Source: Pseudomonas sp. S09G 359 (GTDB lineage: Bacteria; Pseudomonadota; Gammaproteobacteria; Pseudomonadales; Pseudomonadaceae). Taken from it: a DNA stretch of 64,000 nucleotides. The translations under genes were made by a program, and so were the position numbers. Below, piece after piece: positions 1 through 9,044 of the stretch. Every line of letters begins with the position of its first letter. Within the stretch, counting starts at the first letter, position 1. The stretch covers positions 5,051,501-5,115,500 of the forward strand of contig NZ_CP025263.1 of assembly GCF_002843605.1 (NCBI RefSeq). The letters run 5' to 3'. The notes beneath the pieces were generated by a model. It was given only the letters and a program-made list of their open reading frames with translations. It had not been told where the DNA came from and ran no database searches.

Positions 1-1
1 C

Positions 2-232
2 GACCACACCTACGTGCTCGACGCCGCAGGCCTGCCGGACCTCAAGCTGCAAGGCCGGCGCGAAATCAAGGTGGCCGCCGGCGATATCGTCAGTATGCCG
101 GTGGAGTTGTCGAGCGCGCCGGAGCAATTGCCGTCGAGCACCAACGAGGTCAAATTCATCCTCACCGACGCCGATGACGACAGTGTTCGTATTGAAGCCA
201 AGAGCCGATTCATCGGCCCCCAAGTCCGTTAA
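2..232 (+). CDS. ccoG: CcoG/FixG cbb3 oxidase accessory protein, C-terminal end (partial)
   Basis: Only the last 76 or so codons are inside the window; the reading frame is already open at base 2 and stops at 232. The residues fit the C-terminal immunoglobulin-like domain of CcoG (FixG), a membrane-bound iron-sulfur protein linked to copper handling for cbb3-type cytochrome c oxidase assembly. No cluster-binding cysteines are visible in this fragment, so the call rests on its position directly before ccoH, ccoI and ccoS and on the residual similarity. The next gene starts 15 bases later, so the genes are probably co-transcribed. Confidence 0.85.
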   Translation, partial: DHTYVLDAAGLPDLKLQGRREIKVAAGDIVSMPVELSSAPEQLPSSTNEVKFILTDADDDSVRIEAKSRFIGPQVR

Positions 233-247
233 ACAGAGAGCACAACA

Positions 248-787
248 ATGCCCGCAGCTACTGCCGCAAGCCCCTGGTACAAGCACCTCTGGCCCTGGAT
301 CATCATTGGCATCCTGGCCTGCTCGGTGACCTTGACCTTGTCCATGGTGACCATCGCGGTGAACAACCCGGACAACCTGGTCAACGACAACTACTACGAG
401 GCCGGCAAAGGCATCAACCGTTCCCTGGACCGCGAGCTGCTGGCCCAGACCCTGCAACTGCGTGCCAAGGTGCACCTGGACGAGCTGACCGGCGAAGTCG
501 AGGTACACCTGAGCGGCAACAGCAACCCGGCGACCCTGGAACTGAACCTGATTTCCCCGACCCAGCCCGAGAAGGATCGCAAGATCAACCTGGCCCTCAG
601 CGCCAGCGAACCCGGGCGCTACATCGGCCAGGTCACCGACAAGGTCGAAGGCCGCCGTTTCGTCGAACTGCTCGGCGTGGAAGGCGACCGCACCTGGCGC
701 ATGTTCGAAGAAGAACAGGTCAGCCATGACAAGGACTTGCTGCTGGGCGACGAACCATTGCAGGGTGCTGAAGACCTGAAAAAATAA
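248..787 (+). CDS. ccoH: CcoH/FixH cbb3 oxidase assembly protein
   Basis: A 179-residue protein with a cytoplasmic N-terminus, one transmembrane helix at about residues 14-38 (rich in Ile, Leu and Val) and a periplasmic beta-rich domain. The motif NDNYYEAGKGIN just after the helix is typical of FixH. CcoH stabilises the cbb3 cytochrome c oxidase during assembly in the inner membrane. It starts at ATG 248 behind a GAGAG ribosome site and follows ccoG by 15 bases. Length and topology are normal. It is separated from ccoI by a REP palindrome that may form an mRNA hairpin inside the operon. Confidence 0.92.
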   Translation: MPAATAASPWYKHLWPWIIIGILACSVTLTLSMVTIAVNNPDNLVNDNYYEAGKGINRSLDRELLAQTLQLRAKVHLDELTGEVEVHLSGNSNPATLELNLISPTQPEKDRKINLALSASEPGRYIGQVTDKVEGRRFVELLGVEGDRTWRMFEEEQVSHDKDLLLGDEPLQGAEDLKK

Positions 788-803
788 AAGCCGCGCTTCG
801 CGT

Positions 804-869
804 ATCGGGGGCAAGCCCCCTCCCACATTTGGAATGCATTTCAAATGTGGGAGGGGGCTTGCCCCCGAT
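804..869. repeat. REP palindrome pair between ccoH and ccoI
   Basis: Two arms in inverted orientation, 804-830 and 843-869, each containing the core GGGGGCAAGCCCCCTCCCAC (or its complement), separated by 12 bases. This is the dominant REP family of the window. In RNA it would give a strong long hairpin between two genes of an apparent operon. Confidence 0.9.
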
Positions 870-901
870 GAGGCCCTCCCAGCCAACCAAGATCCATAAC
901 C

Positions 902-3346
902 ATGACCTCCCCCTGCTACCACTGCGCCCTCCCCGTCCCCTCCGGCAGCCGCTTTACCGCCGTAATCCTCGGCGAGCGCCGCGAATTATGCTGCCCAGGC
1001 TGCCAGGCAGTGGCCGAAGCCATCGTGGCCGGTGGCCTGGAAAGCTATTACCAGCACCGCAGCGAAGCCTCGGCCAACCCCGAGGCGCTGCCGGTGCAAC
1101 TGGTGGACGAACTGGCGCTGTACGACCGCGCCGACGTGCAACAGCCCTTCGTGCGCCATCAGGGCGAGCTCGCCGAAATCACCCTGTTGATGGAAGGCAT
1201 CAGTTGCGCGGCCTGTGGCTGGTTGATCGAAAAACACCTGCGCAGCCTGCCCGCCGTGGCCGAGGCGCGGTTGAACCTGTCCAACCATCGTCTGCACGTG
1301 CGCTGGGCCGACGGGCAATTGCCGTTGAGCCAGCTGCTGAGTGAATTGCGCCACATCGGCTACGCCGCCCACCCCTACCAGGCGGACCGCGCGGCCGAAC
1401 AGCTGGCCAGCGAAAACCGCCTGGCCCTGCGCCAACTGGGGGTAGCCGGGTTGCTGTGGTTCCAGGCGATGATGGCGACCATGGCCACCTGGCCGGAATT
1501 CAATATCGACCTCAGCCCCGAGTTGCATGTGATCCTGCGTTGGGTGGCGATGTTTCTGACAACCCCCATCGTGTTCTACAGCTGCGCGCCGTTTTTCAAG
1601 GGCGCCCTGCGCGATCTGCGCACACGCCACCTGACCATGGATGTGTCGGTGTCCCTGGCGATTGGTGGCGCCTACCTGGCCGGCATCTGGACCGCGATGA
1701 CCGGCGTGGGCGAACTGTACTTCGACGCGGTGGGCATGTTTGCGCTGTTCCTGCTGGCCGGGCGCTACCTGGAGCGCCGCGCACGCGAGCGCACGGCCGC
1801 CGCCACCGCGCAGTTGGTCAACCTGCTGCCCGCCTCGTGCCTGCGGCTCACGGCGGATGGCCAGAGTGAACGCATCCTGCTGCGCGAACTGGCCGTGGGC
1901 GACCGCGTGCTGGTGCATCCGGGCGCGGTGCTGCCGGCGGATGGGCTGATCCTCGACGGCCAGTCCAGCATCGATGAATCCCTACTCACCGGTGAGTATC
2001 TGCCGCAACGGCGGCAAGTCGGTGATTCGGTTACAGCCGGCACCCTGAATGTCGAAGGCGCCTTGACGGTTGAAGTACGCGCCCTGGGCCACGACACCCG
2101 GCTGTCCGCCATCGTGCGCCTGCTGGAGCGCGCCCAGGCGGAGAAACCGCGCCTGGCGCAGATCGCCGACCGCGCCGCGCAATGGTTTCTGCTGTGCTCG
2201 CTGATTGCCGCCGCCGTGATCGGCCTGGTGTGGTGGCAGTTGGATGCATCGCGAGCATTCTGGATCGTACTGGCGATGCTGGTAGCGACCTGCCCGTGCG
2301 CGTTGTCACTGGCCACGCCGACGGCCCTCACCGCCGCCACCGGCACCCTGCACAAACTCGGGCTGCTGTTGACCCGTGGCCATGTGCTGGAAGGCCTGAA
2401 CCAGATCGACACAGTGATTTTTGATAAGACCGGCACCCTCACCGAAGGCCGCCTGGCATTGCGCGCGATCCGGCCCTTGGGCGGCACCAGCAGCGACCTG
2501 TGCCTGGCCCTCGCGGCCGCCCTCGAAAACCGCTCCGAACACCCGATTGCCCGGGCTTTTGGCCGCGCGCCACTGGCAGCCGAAGAGGTGCTCAGTTCGC
2601 CCGGCCTGGGCCTGGAAGGTCGCGTCGGCGAGCGCCAGTTGCGCATTGGCCAGCCCGGTTTTGTCTGCGAACTGAGCGGCTGCCCAATCCCGGCCTCACC
2701 GAACGAGGCTGGTCAGTGGCTGCTGCTCGGTGACCGTGACGGCGCCCTCGCCTGGTTCGTGCTGGATGACCGCCTGCGCAGCGATGCCCCGGCCTTGCTG
2801 GCCGCGTGCAAGGCGCGCGGGTGGCGCACCTTGCTGCTGTCGGGGGACACCTCGCCGATGGTCGCCAGCGTGGCAGCCGAGTTGGGTATCGACGAAGCCC
2901 ACGGCGGCCTGCGCCCCGATGACAAACTACAAGTGCTGCAGCGCCTGCACCAGGAAGGCCGCAAGGTGCTGATGCTCGGCGATGGCGTCAACGATGTGCC
3001 GGTACTGGCCGCCGCCGATATCAGCGTGGCCATGGGCACGGCCACCGATCTGGCGAAGACCAGCGCCGATGCGGTGCTGCTGTCCAACCGCCTCGATGCG
3101 CTGGTGCACGCGTTTACCCTGGCGCGGCGCACGCGGCGGGTAATCATTGAAAACCTGCTGTGGGCGGGGCTGTACAATGGCTTGATGCTGCCGTTCGCCG
3201 CCCTCGGTTGGATCACCCCGATCTGGGCGGCGATCGGCATGTCCCTCAGTTCGTTGACCGTGGTGCTCAACGCCCTGCGCCTGACTCGCCTGCCGAGGGC
3301 GCAGGCGGACAGCGCCCCTACCGTAACCCGCCCGCTGCCGGCTTGA
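902..3346 (+). CDS. ccoI: CcoI copper-transporting P1B-type ATPase for cbb3 oxidase
   Basis: An 814-residue heavy-metal P-type ATPase. The N-terminus has a cysteine-rich metal site (C5, C8, C30, C31, C34) followed by an HMA domain with the GISCAAC motif (C102, C105). Further on are the intramembrane CPC motif (C464-P465-C466), the phosphorylation motif DKTGT (D508) and the hinge motif GDGVND (around D694). CcoI exports copper to the periplasm for the catalytic subunit of cbb3 oxidase rather than for detoxification. It lies between ccoH and ccoS, as in other proteobacteria. Length, motif order and start codon are all normal. Confidence 0.96.
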   Translation: MTSPCYHCALPVPSGSRFTAVILGERRELCCPGCQAVAEAIVAGGLESYYQHRSEASANPEALPVQLVDELALYDRADVQQPFVRHQGELAEITLLMEGISCAACGWLIEKHLRSLPAVAEARLNLSNHRLHVRWADGQLPLSQLLSELRHIGYAAHPYQADRAAEQLASENRLALRQLGVAGLLWFQAMMATMATWPEFNIDLSPELHVILRWVAMFLTTPIVFYSCAPFFKGALRDLRTRHLTMDVSVSLAIGGAYLAGIWTAMTGVGELYFDAVGMFALFLLAGRYLERRARERTAAATAQLVNLLPASCLRLTADGQSERILLRELAVGDRVLVHPGAVLPADGLILDGQSSIDESLLTGEYLPQRRQVGDSVTAGTLNVEGALTVEVRALGHDTRLSAIVRLLERAQAEKPRLAQIADRAAQWFLLCSLIAAAVIGLVWWQLDASRAFWIVLAMLVATCPCALSLATPTALTAATGTLHKLGLLLTRGHVLEGLNQIDTVIFDKTGTLTEGRLALRAIRPLGGTSSDLCLALAAALENRSEHPIARAFGRAPLAAEEVLSSPGLGLEGRVGERQLRIGQPGFVCELSGCPIPASPNEAGQWLLLGDRDGALAWFVLDDRLRSDAPALLAACKARGWRTLLLSGDTSPMVASVAAELGIDEAHGGLRPDDKLQVLQRLHQEGRKVLMLGDGVNDVPVLAAADISVAMGTATDLAKTSADAVLLSNRLDALVHAFTLARRTRRVIIENLLWAGLYNGLMLPFAALGWITPIWAAIGMSLSSLTVVLNALRLTRLPRAQADSAPTVTRPLPA

Positions 3347-3368
3347 GCCGCGTGGGCATGGAGTGCAG

Positions 3369-3587
3369 ATGCCAGCTCTATACGTGATGATTCCGGCGGC
3401 GCTGCTGTTAGTGGGTGTGGCCATCTACATCTTCTTCTGGGCGGTGGACAGCGGCCAGTACGACGACCTCGATGGCCCGGCCCACAGCGTGCTGTTTGAC
3501 GACCAGGACCCCAACCACCTGGCCGCTGTCGACGCAGCCAACAACCCCGAGCAACCGCCCGCGCCTAAAGAACCGCCCCATGCTTGA
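3369..3587 (+). CDS. ccoS: CcoS cbb3-type oxidase assembly protein
   Basis: A 72-residue protein with one N-terminal transmembrane helix (about residues 3-24, ending FFWAVDSGQYDDLDGPA) and a short acidic, proline-rich tail. The FWA.. .GQ.DDL pattern is characteristic of CcoS, needed for cofactor insertion into cbb3 oxidase. The ATG at 3369 is preferred over an in-frame GTG at 3363 because family members begin MPALYV. The last 8 bases overlap the start of the next gene, which indicates translational coupling. Confidence 0.93.
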   Translation: MPALYVMIPAALLLVGVAIYIFFWAVDSGQYDDLDGPAHSVLFDDQDPNHLAAVDAANNPEQPPAPKEPPHA

Positions 3588-4263
3588 ACTGGCGCCCCTG
3601 CTGGTCTCCGCGCTGATCCTCGGCCTGCTGGGCGGCGGCCATTGCCTGGGCATGTGCGGCGGGCTGATGGGCGCGCTGACCCTGGCGATCCCCAAGGAGC
3701 AACGCAGCCGGCGTTTTCGCCTGCTGCTGGCGTACAACCTGGGGCGCATCCTCAGCTATGCCACCGCCGGCCTGCTGCTGGGCCTGGCCGGCTGGGCAGT
3801 GGCCAACAGCCCGGCGGCGATGTTCATGCGCGTGCTCGCCGGCTTGCTGTTGATCTGCATGGGCCTGTACCTCGCCGGCTGGTGGAGCGGCCTGACCCGC
3901 ATCGAAAGCCTCGGGCGCGGCCTGTGGCGCTACATACAGCCGGTGGCCAACCGTTTGCTGCCGGTGTCCAGCCTGCCGCGTGCGTTACTGCTGGGCGCGC
4001 TGTGGGGCTGGTTGCCGTGCGGGCTGGTCTACAGCACCCTGCTGTGGGCCGCCAGCCAGGGTAACGCGCTGGACAGTGCGCTGCTGATGCTGGCGTTCGG
4101 CCTGGGCACCTGGCCGGTGCTGCTGGCCACCGGGCTGGCAGCCGAACGCGTCACGGCATTGCTGCGCAAACGCAGCGTGCGCGTGGCCGGAGGGTTGCTG
4201 GTGATCCTGTTTGGTCTGTGGACCTTGCCCGGCCCGCATCAGCACTGGCTAATGGGCCACTAA
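3580..4263 (+). CDS. Sulfite exporter TauE/SafE family membrane protein downstream of ccoS
   Basis: A 227-residue integral membrane protein with about six hydrophobic segments. It starts at ATG 3580, overlapping ccoS by 8 bases. The N-terminal region has the GGGHCLGMCGG signature (His and two Cys in helix 1) and a second WGWLPCGLVYS motif near residue 147. These are the paired cysteine motifs of the DsbD-like subgroup of the TauE/SafE clan that accompanies cco genes. The conserved cysteines suggest a role in copper or thiol handling during cbb3 assembly; this is inference, since members of this clan have mixed functions. It ends the cco cluster. Confidence 0.85.
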   Translation: MLELAPLLVSALILGLLGGGHCLGMCGGLMGALTLAIPKEQRSRRFRLLLAYNLGRILSYATAGLLLGLAGWAVANSPAAMFMRVLAGLLLICMGLYLAGWWSGLTRIESLGRGLWRYIQPVANRLLPVSSLPRALLLGALWGWLPCGLVYSTLLWAASQGNALDSALLMLAFGLGTWPVLLATGLAAERVTALLRKRSVRVAGGLLVILFGLWTLPGPHQHWLMGH

Positions 4264-4292
4264 CCGGCAATGTGGCAAAGCGCCGCTCCCCG

Positions 4293-4306
4293 TTGATGCA
4301 AATCAA
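4293..4306 (+). promoter_or_regulatory. Anr/FNR binding box upstream of hemN
   Basis: The sequence TTGATGCAAATCAA is a perfect match to the FNR/Anr consensus TTGAT-N4-ATCAA. It lies 61 bases before the hemN start codon, a spacing consistent with activation near -40. The regulator itself, anr, is encoded 2 kb downstream in this window. Confidence 0.9.
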
Positions 4307-4366
4307 CATGGCCTGCCCGCCACGCCCCTAGACTCGGCCCACTAGCCTATCCGGGGGACCGCCCGC

Positions 4367-5749
4367 ATGCTCGACGCCATTCGTTGGGACACCGATCTGA
4401 TTCACCGCTACGACCTGGCGGGACCGCGCTACACGTCCTACCCCACCGCCGTACAATTCGACAGCCAGGTAGGCACCTTCGACCTGCTCCATGCCCTGCG
4501 CGACAGCCGCAAGGCCGTGCGGCCGTTGTCGGTGTATGTGCATGTGCCGTTCTGCGCGAACATCTGCTACTACTGCGCCTGTAACAAAGTGATTACCAAG
4601 GACCGCGGCCGCGCCCAGGCGTACCTGCAGCGCCTGGAGCAGGAGATCCAATTGGTGGCTTGCCACCTCGACCCGAAACAGCCGGTGGAGCAACTGCACT
4701 TCGGCGGCGGCACGCCGACCTTTCTCAGCCACGACGAACTGCGCCAGGTCATGGGCAGCCTGCGCCAGCACTTCAACTTGCTGGACGACGATTCCGGCGA
4801 CTACGGCATCGAGATCGACCCCCGCGAAGCCGACTGGGCGACCATGGGCCTGCTGCGCGAATTGGGCTTCAACCGCGTGAGCATCGGCCTACAAGACCTA
4901 GACCCGGACGTGCAGCGGGCGGTCAACCGCCTGCAGAGCCTGGAAGAAACCCGCGCGGTGATCGACGCGGCGCGCACCTTGCAGTTTCGTTCGATCAATA
5001 TCGACCTGATCTACGGCCTGCCCCAGCAAACGCCGATCAACTTTGCGCGCACTGTGGAAGAAGTGATCAAGCTGCAACCGGACCGCCTGTCGGTGTTCAA
5101 CTACGCGCACCTGCCGGAGCGTTTCATGCCCCAGCGGCGCATCAACAGCGACGACCTGCCCTCCCCGGCCGCCAAGCTGCTGATGCTGCAAACCACCATC
5201 GAACAATTGACCCAGGCCGGCTACCGCTACATCGGCATGGACCACTTCGCCCTACCGGACGACGAACTCGCCATCGCCCAGGAGGAAGGTGCCCTGCAGC
5301 GCAACTTCCAGGGCTACACCACCCACGGGCATTGCGACCTGATCGGCCTCGGCGTGTCGGCGATCAGCCAGATCGGCGATCTGTATTGCCAGAACACCAG
5401 TGATCTCAACGCCTACCAGAACACCCTGGCCGGCGCGCAACTGGCCACCAGCCGTGGTTTGCGCTGCACCACGGACGATCGGTTACGACGGGAAGTGATT
5501 CAGCAGTTGATCTGCAATTTCAGCCTGGCATTCGAAAGGATCGAACAGGCCTTTAACATCGATTTTCGCGCGTATTTCGACGACGCTTGGCCACAACTTG
5601 AAACTATGGCCAGAGATGGCCTGATCGCGCTGGATGCCCAAGGCATCCGCGTACTGCCGGCCGGGCGCCTGCTGGTGCGCTCGGTGTGCATGGTGTTCGA
5701 TGCCTACCTGGAGCACCAGAATCGGCAACGGTTTTCACGGGTGATCTAG
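4367..5749 (+). CDS. hemN: Oxygen-independent coproporphyrinogen III oxidase (HemN)
   Basis: A 460-residue radical SAM enzyme that converts coproporphyrinogen III to protoporphyrinogen IX without oxygen, the anaerobic step of haem synthesis. The cluster motif CX3CX2C is C63, C67 and C70, followed by another Cys at 72. GGGTPTF and IGLQDLDPDVQ are the family's SAM-binding motifs, and the HemN C-terminal domain is present. It is preceded by a perfect Anr box. Position between the cco genes and anr makes sense: all are needed for micro-oxic respiration. Length and start are normal. Confidence 0.97.
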   Translation: MLDAIRWDTDLIHRYDLAGPRYTSYPTAVQFDSQVGTFDLLHALRDSRKAVRPLSVYVHVPFCANICYYCACNKVITKDRGRAQAYLQRLEQEIQLVACHLDPKQPVEQLHFGGGTPTFLSHDELRQVMGSLRQHFNLLDDDSGDYGIEIDPREADWATMGLLRELGFNRVSIGLQDLDPDVQRAVNRLQSLEETRAVIDAARTLQFRSINIDLIYGLPQQTPINFARTVEEVIKLQPDRLSVFNYAHLPERFMPQRRINSDDLPSPAAKLLMLQTTIEQLTQAGYRYIGMDHFALPDDELAIAQEEGALQRNFQGYTTHGHCDLIGLGVSAISQIGDLYCQNTSDLNAYQNTLAGAQLATSRGLRCTTDDRLRREVIQQLICNFSLAFERIEQAFNIDFRAYFDDAWPQLETMARDGLIALDAQGIRVLPAGRLLVRSVCMVFDAYLEHQNRQRFSRVI

Positions 5750-6217
5750 TTACATCGCCAGCGAAGCGGCCTTGAGCGCGCCATCCGCGCTCAAGCTTTT
5801 CATCGCCTTGAGCAGGGAGCCCTGGGAGGTCATCAAGCCCGCCTGCAGCGCACTGATAGCGCCCTGGATGTTGTTGGTCTTCACCCGGGCCTGCTCCGGC
5901 GTCAGGCTATTGTCATTCGCGACCGCCTGGAGCTCGGCCATTTTCTCGGCGATCTGTTGCTTGAGCTTGCGAATCATTTTGAGGATCTGTTTAACGCTGT
6001 CATCCAAGCCACTGTCATCGATATCGGAATTGGCTTTACTGGCCACCGCCACCGCCTTGAACGCCGCGCCGGAAATCGTCACCGTCACGCCTTCCACGCC
6101 TTTGGTTTCAGCCGCCGGCGCAGCGGCCTGGGCCTTTACCGCAGTTTCGGCTGCTGGCTTCGCGTCCGGCACTGTAGGAACTCGGATGGCAGGATTGTAG
6201 GCGGCGATGACAGACAT
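5750..6217 (-). CDS. Small conserved coiled-coil protein of unknown function between hemN and anr
   Basis: A 155-residue protein starting at ATG 6217, just behind a GGAG site; an upstream in-frame extension lacks such a site. It has an Ala/Pro-rich N-terminus (residues 10-45), a segment VTVTISGAAF, then a Lys/Gln-rich heptad region (about residues 80-105, ILKMIRKLKQQIAEKMAELQ) predicted as coiled coil, and an Ala/Leu-rich tail. No signal peptide or membrane helix is seen. The helical region recalls FlxA-like proteins, but this is only an impression. Its stop codon abuts hemN's stop, so the two genes are convergent. A gene at the same place is known in P. aeruginosa. Function unknown. Confidence 0.75.
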   Translation of the reverse strand: MSVIAAYNPAIRVPTVPDAKPAAETAVKAQAAAPAAETKGVEGVTVTISGAAFKAVAVASKANSDIDDSGLDDSVKQILKMIRKLKQQIAEKMAELQAVANDNSLTPEQARVKTNNIQGAISALQAGLMTSQGSLLKAMKSLSADGALKAASLAM

Positions 6218-6368
6218 GATCCGAGCTCCGGTGGGTAGGAATGCCCTTGTATCGGCGCCGATACAAAAAGCTTTATACCGTTGCCGGTTTTTTGTACAGG
6301 CTGGCCTCACCGCCCCCCAGTGCGTTACCCTTACGTCTTATGTGTGTTTTCCCACAAGGATTTAAGAA

Positions 6369-7103
6369 ATGTCCGAGCCAGTCAAACTGCGCGCTCATAG
6401 CCAGGCCCATTGCAAGGATTGCAGCCTGGCCCCCCTCTGCCTGCCACTTTCGCTGAATCTGGAAGACATGGATGCGCTGGACGAGATCGTTAAACGCGGT
6501 CGCCCGCTGAAAAAAGGCGAATTTCTGTTTCGCCAGGGTGACAAGTTCGATTCCGTCTACGCAGTACGCTCGGGTGCACTGAAGACCTTCAGCCTGAGCG
6601 ACGGCGGCGAAGAGCAGATCACCGGATTCCACCTGCCCAGCGAATTGGTCGGGCTGTCAGGCATGGACACCGAGATTCACCCCGTGTCCGCCCAAGCGCT
6701 GGAGACGACATCGGTGTGTGAAATCCCGTTCGAGCGCCTGGACGAATTGGCCCTGCAGTTGCCGCAGCTGCGCCGTCAGCTGATGCGCGTGATGAGCCGC
6801 GAAATTCGTGACGACCAGCAAATGATGCTGCTGCTGTCGAAGAAGACCGCCGACGAGCGCATCGCCACCTTCCTGGTCAACCTGTCGGCGCGGTTCCGTG
6901 CCCGTGGCTTCTCGGCCAACCAGTTCCGCCTGAGCATGTCGCGCAATGAAATCGGCAACTACCTGGGCCTCGCGGTAGAAACCGTATCCCGCGTATTCAC
7001 GCGCTTTCAGCAGAACGAGCTGATCGCTGCCGAGGGCAAGGAAGTGCATATTCTCGATCCGATCCAGCTCTGCGCATTGGCCGGTGGCTCCCTGGAAAGC
7101 TGA
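6369..7103 (+). CDS. anr: Anr, oxygen-sensing transcriptional regulator of the FNR family
   Basis: A 244-residue Crp/Fnr-type activator. The N-terminal cluster ligands C15, C18 and C24, with C117 further on, are the four cysteines that hold the oxygen-labile [4Fe-4S] cluster. The effector domain is followed by a winged helix whose recognition helix has E204, S207 and R208, the residues that read the TTGAT half-site in FNR. It acts as the master switch to low-oxygen metabolism (cbb3 oxidase, hemN, denitrification and arginine fermentation where present). Target boxes occur in this window upstream of hemN. Confidence 0.97.
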   Translation: MSEPVKLRAHSQAHCKDCSLAPLCLPLSLNLEDMDALDEIVKRGRPLKKGEFLFRQGDKFDSVYAVRSGALKTFSLSDGGEEQITGFHLPSELVGLSGMDTEIHPVSAQALETTSVCEIPFERLDELALQLPQLRRQLMRVMSREIRDDQQMMLLLSKKTADERIATFLVNLSARFRARGFSANQFRLSMSRNEIGNYLGLAVETVSRVFTRFQQNELIAAEGKEVHILDPIQLCALAGGSLES

Positions 7104-7183
7104 GGCAAAGCCTTGCGGCCGCGCCAATCGGCGAGGCCGCAGGTATACTTCGAGTCCGTTTCCAGCCCCAGGACTCTTCGACG

Positions 7184-7732
7184 ATGACCTTCGATTCGTT
7201 CGACATCAAATCCCTGATCCGCCCTGTCATTGACTTCCCCAAGCCTGGGGTGATCTTCCGTGACATCACACCGTTGTTCCAATCGCCCAGGGCACTGCGC
7301 CTGGTGGCCGACACCTTTGCCCAGCGCTACGTAGAAGCGGATTTCAGCCATATCGGCGCGATGGATGCGCGGGGCTTCCTGATTGGCTCGATCATCGCCT
7401 ACCAACTGAACAAACCGCTGATCCTGTTCCGCAAGCAGGGCAAGCTGCCGGCCGACGTGCTGGCCGAGGGTTACCAGACCGAATACGGCGAAGCGTTCCT
7501 GGAAGTGCACGCCGACAGCCTGTGCGAAGGCGACTCGGTGCTGATGTTCGATGACCTGATCGCCACCGGCGGCACCCTGATCGCGGCGGCCAACCTGGTG
7601 CGGCGCATGGGGGCGAAGATCTTCGAAGCGGCGGCGATTATTGATTTGCCCGAGCTGGGCGGTTCGCAGCGGTTGGAAGATATGGGGATTCCGACTTTTT
7701 GCCTGACGCAGTTTGCGTTGACTGAAAGATAG
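7184..7732 (+). CDS. apt: Adenine phosphoribosyltransferase
   Basis: A 182-residue cytoplasmic enzyme that joins adenine and PRPP to give AMP in purine salvage. The PRPP-binding loop [13 protein letters not shown] is at residues 119-131, and the N-terminal [19 protein letters not shown] region is the typical Apt start. It follows anr by 80 bases in the same direction, as in other Pseudomonas. Length is normal. Confidence 0.96.
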   Translation: MTFDSFDIKSLIRPVIDFPKPGVIFRDITPLFQSPRALRLVADTFAQRYVEADFSHIGAMDARGFLIGSIIAYQLNKPLILFRKQGKLPADVLAEGYQTEYGEAFLEVHADSLCEGDSVLMFDDLIATGGTLIAAANLVRRMGAKIFEAAAIIDLPELGGSQRLEDMGIPTFCLTQFALTER

Positions 7733-7752
7733 GGGCTGCCTGGGCGGACCTC

Positions 7753-7839
7753 ATCGGGGGCAAGTCGAATCGTCGCACCGCCCCTCCCACATTTGGAAAG
7801 TATTCACAGATCAAAGGTGGGAGGGGGCTTGCCCCCGAT
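7753..7839. repeat. REP pair with a 16-nt insert in one arm
   Basis: Two inverted REP arms between apt and the acyl-CoA dehydrogenase. The right arm (about 7817-7839) is canonical. In the left arm the usual GGGGGCAAGCCCCC is interrupted by the 16-base insert TCGAATCGTCGCACCG, placed between GGGGGCAAG and CCCCTCCCACATTT. The same insert occurs again at 39834-39849, so this is a propagated REP variant, not a random change. Confidence 0.85.
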
Positions 7840-7862
7840 GAGGCCAGTGAGAACAACCCACC

Positions 7863-9011
7863 TCACAACCCCATCTGCTTACTGATGATCTCATTCATCA
7901 CCTCCCGGGTCCCCCCACCAATCGACAGTATCCGGTTATCGCGATACAGCCGCTCCACCAGGCTGCCGCGCATATAACCCTGCCCACCAAGAATCTGCAC
8001 GGCGTCATAGGTCACGCGGTCAGCCGTGTCGGTGGCGAGGTTCTTGGCCATGGAAATCTCCTTGATCACACTCTTGCCGGCCGCCATCTTGGCTGCCTGG
8101 CGGTAGGTGAATTCCCGTGAGACCTCAACGGCGGTGGCCATTTCCGCCAAGCGATGCTTGAGCACCTGGAACTTGCCGATGGGTTTGCCGAACGCCTCGC
8201 GCTGGGCCGCCCAGTTGAGGCTTTGTTCCAGCGCCAGTTGTGCGGTCATATTGGCCATCAGCGCCAGGGCCAAGCGTTCGCTCTGGAAATTACCCATGAT
8301 GCAGGCAAAGCCCATGTTCTCGGCGCCAATCAGGTTGCCTACAGGCACCCGGCAATCGTCGAAGAATAATTCAGCCGTGTCCGACGCCCACCAACCCATT
8401 TTCTTCAGGGGCTGGCCGACGGTGAACCCAGGAGTGTTCTTTTCGATCAGCAGCAGGCTGATGCCGGCAAAGCCCGGCCCGCCGGTGCGTACGGCGACGG
8501 TGTAGAAGTCGGCGCGGATGCCGCTGGTGATAAAGGTCTTGCTGCCGCTCACGCGGTAATACTCGCCGTCACGCACTGCGCGGGTTTGCAGGTTGGCCAC
8601 GTCGGAGCCGCCACCTGGCTCGGTCACGGCCAGAGCGATGATCTTTTCGCCCGCCAGCACCTGTGGCGCAACCCGCTCGCGCACCTCGGGTCGCGCCCAT
8701 TTCACCACCGGCGGCAAACCAATATCCAACGAGCCCAACCCCGCCACCACACCTGCGGAACCGCAGCGCATCAGTTCCTCGCTGGCCGCCACCTTGGCGA
8801 ACACATCACCTTCGTGGCTGCCGCCCAAGGTTTCGGCGTAGCCGATACCCAGGATGCCCGCCGCGCCTGCCTTGAGGTACAGCTCGCGAGGAAAGCATTC
8901 GGCCTCCTCCCATTGCTCGATGCCCGGCAACATTTCGCGCTCGACAAAACGGCGCACGCTGTCGCGGACCAATTGGTGGCTGGGGTCGAAGTAGTCCTGA
9001 AAGGCAGACAT
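7863..9011 (-). CDS. Acyl-CoA dehydrogenase family protein
   Basis: A 382-residue flavoprotein of the acyl-CoA dehydrogenase family, which oxidises acyl-CoA thioesters to enoyl-CoA and passes electrons to ETF. The three-domain pattern is complete: N-terminal helical part, a middle beta domain with AVTEPGGGSDVANLQT and GSKTFITSG, and a C-terminal domain with QREAFGK and ILGGQGYMRG. At the place of the C-terminal catalytic Glu of MCAD there is GGGT, while a Glu precedes QREAFGK, as in long-chain and isovaleryl types; the substrate is therefore uncertain. ATG 9011 with a GGAG site is preferred to TTG 9017. A palindromic candidate operator lies upstream. Confidence 0.9.
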   Translation of the reverse strand: MSAFQDYFDPSHQLVRDSVRRFVEREMLPGIEQWEEAECFPRELYLKAGAAGILGIGYAETLGGSHEGDVFAKVAASEELMRCGSAGVVAGLGSLDIGLPPVVKWARPEVRERVAPQVLAGEKIIALAVTEPGGGSDVANLQTRAVRDGEYYRVSGSKTFITSGIRADFYTVAVRTGGPGFAGISLLLIEKNTPGFTVGQPLKKMGWWASDTAELFFDDCRVPVGNLIGAENMGFACIMGNFQSERLALALMANMTAQLALEQSLNWAAQREAFGKPIGKFQVLKHRLAEMATAVEVSREFTYRQAAKMAAGKSVIKEISMAKNLATDTADRVTYDAVQILGGQGYMRGSLVERLYRDNRILSIGGGTREVMNEIISKQMGL

Positions 9012-9044
9012 CGGCAAGCTCCACGGAGGGGTGGAGCGAACTTA

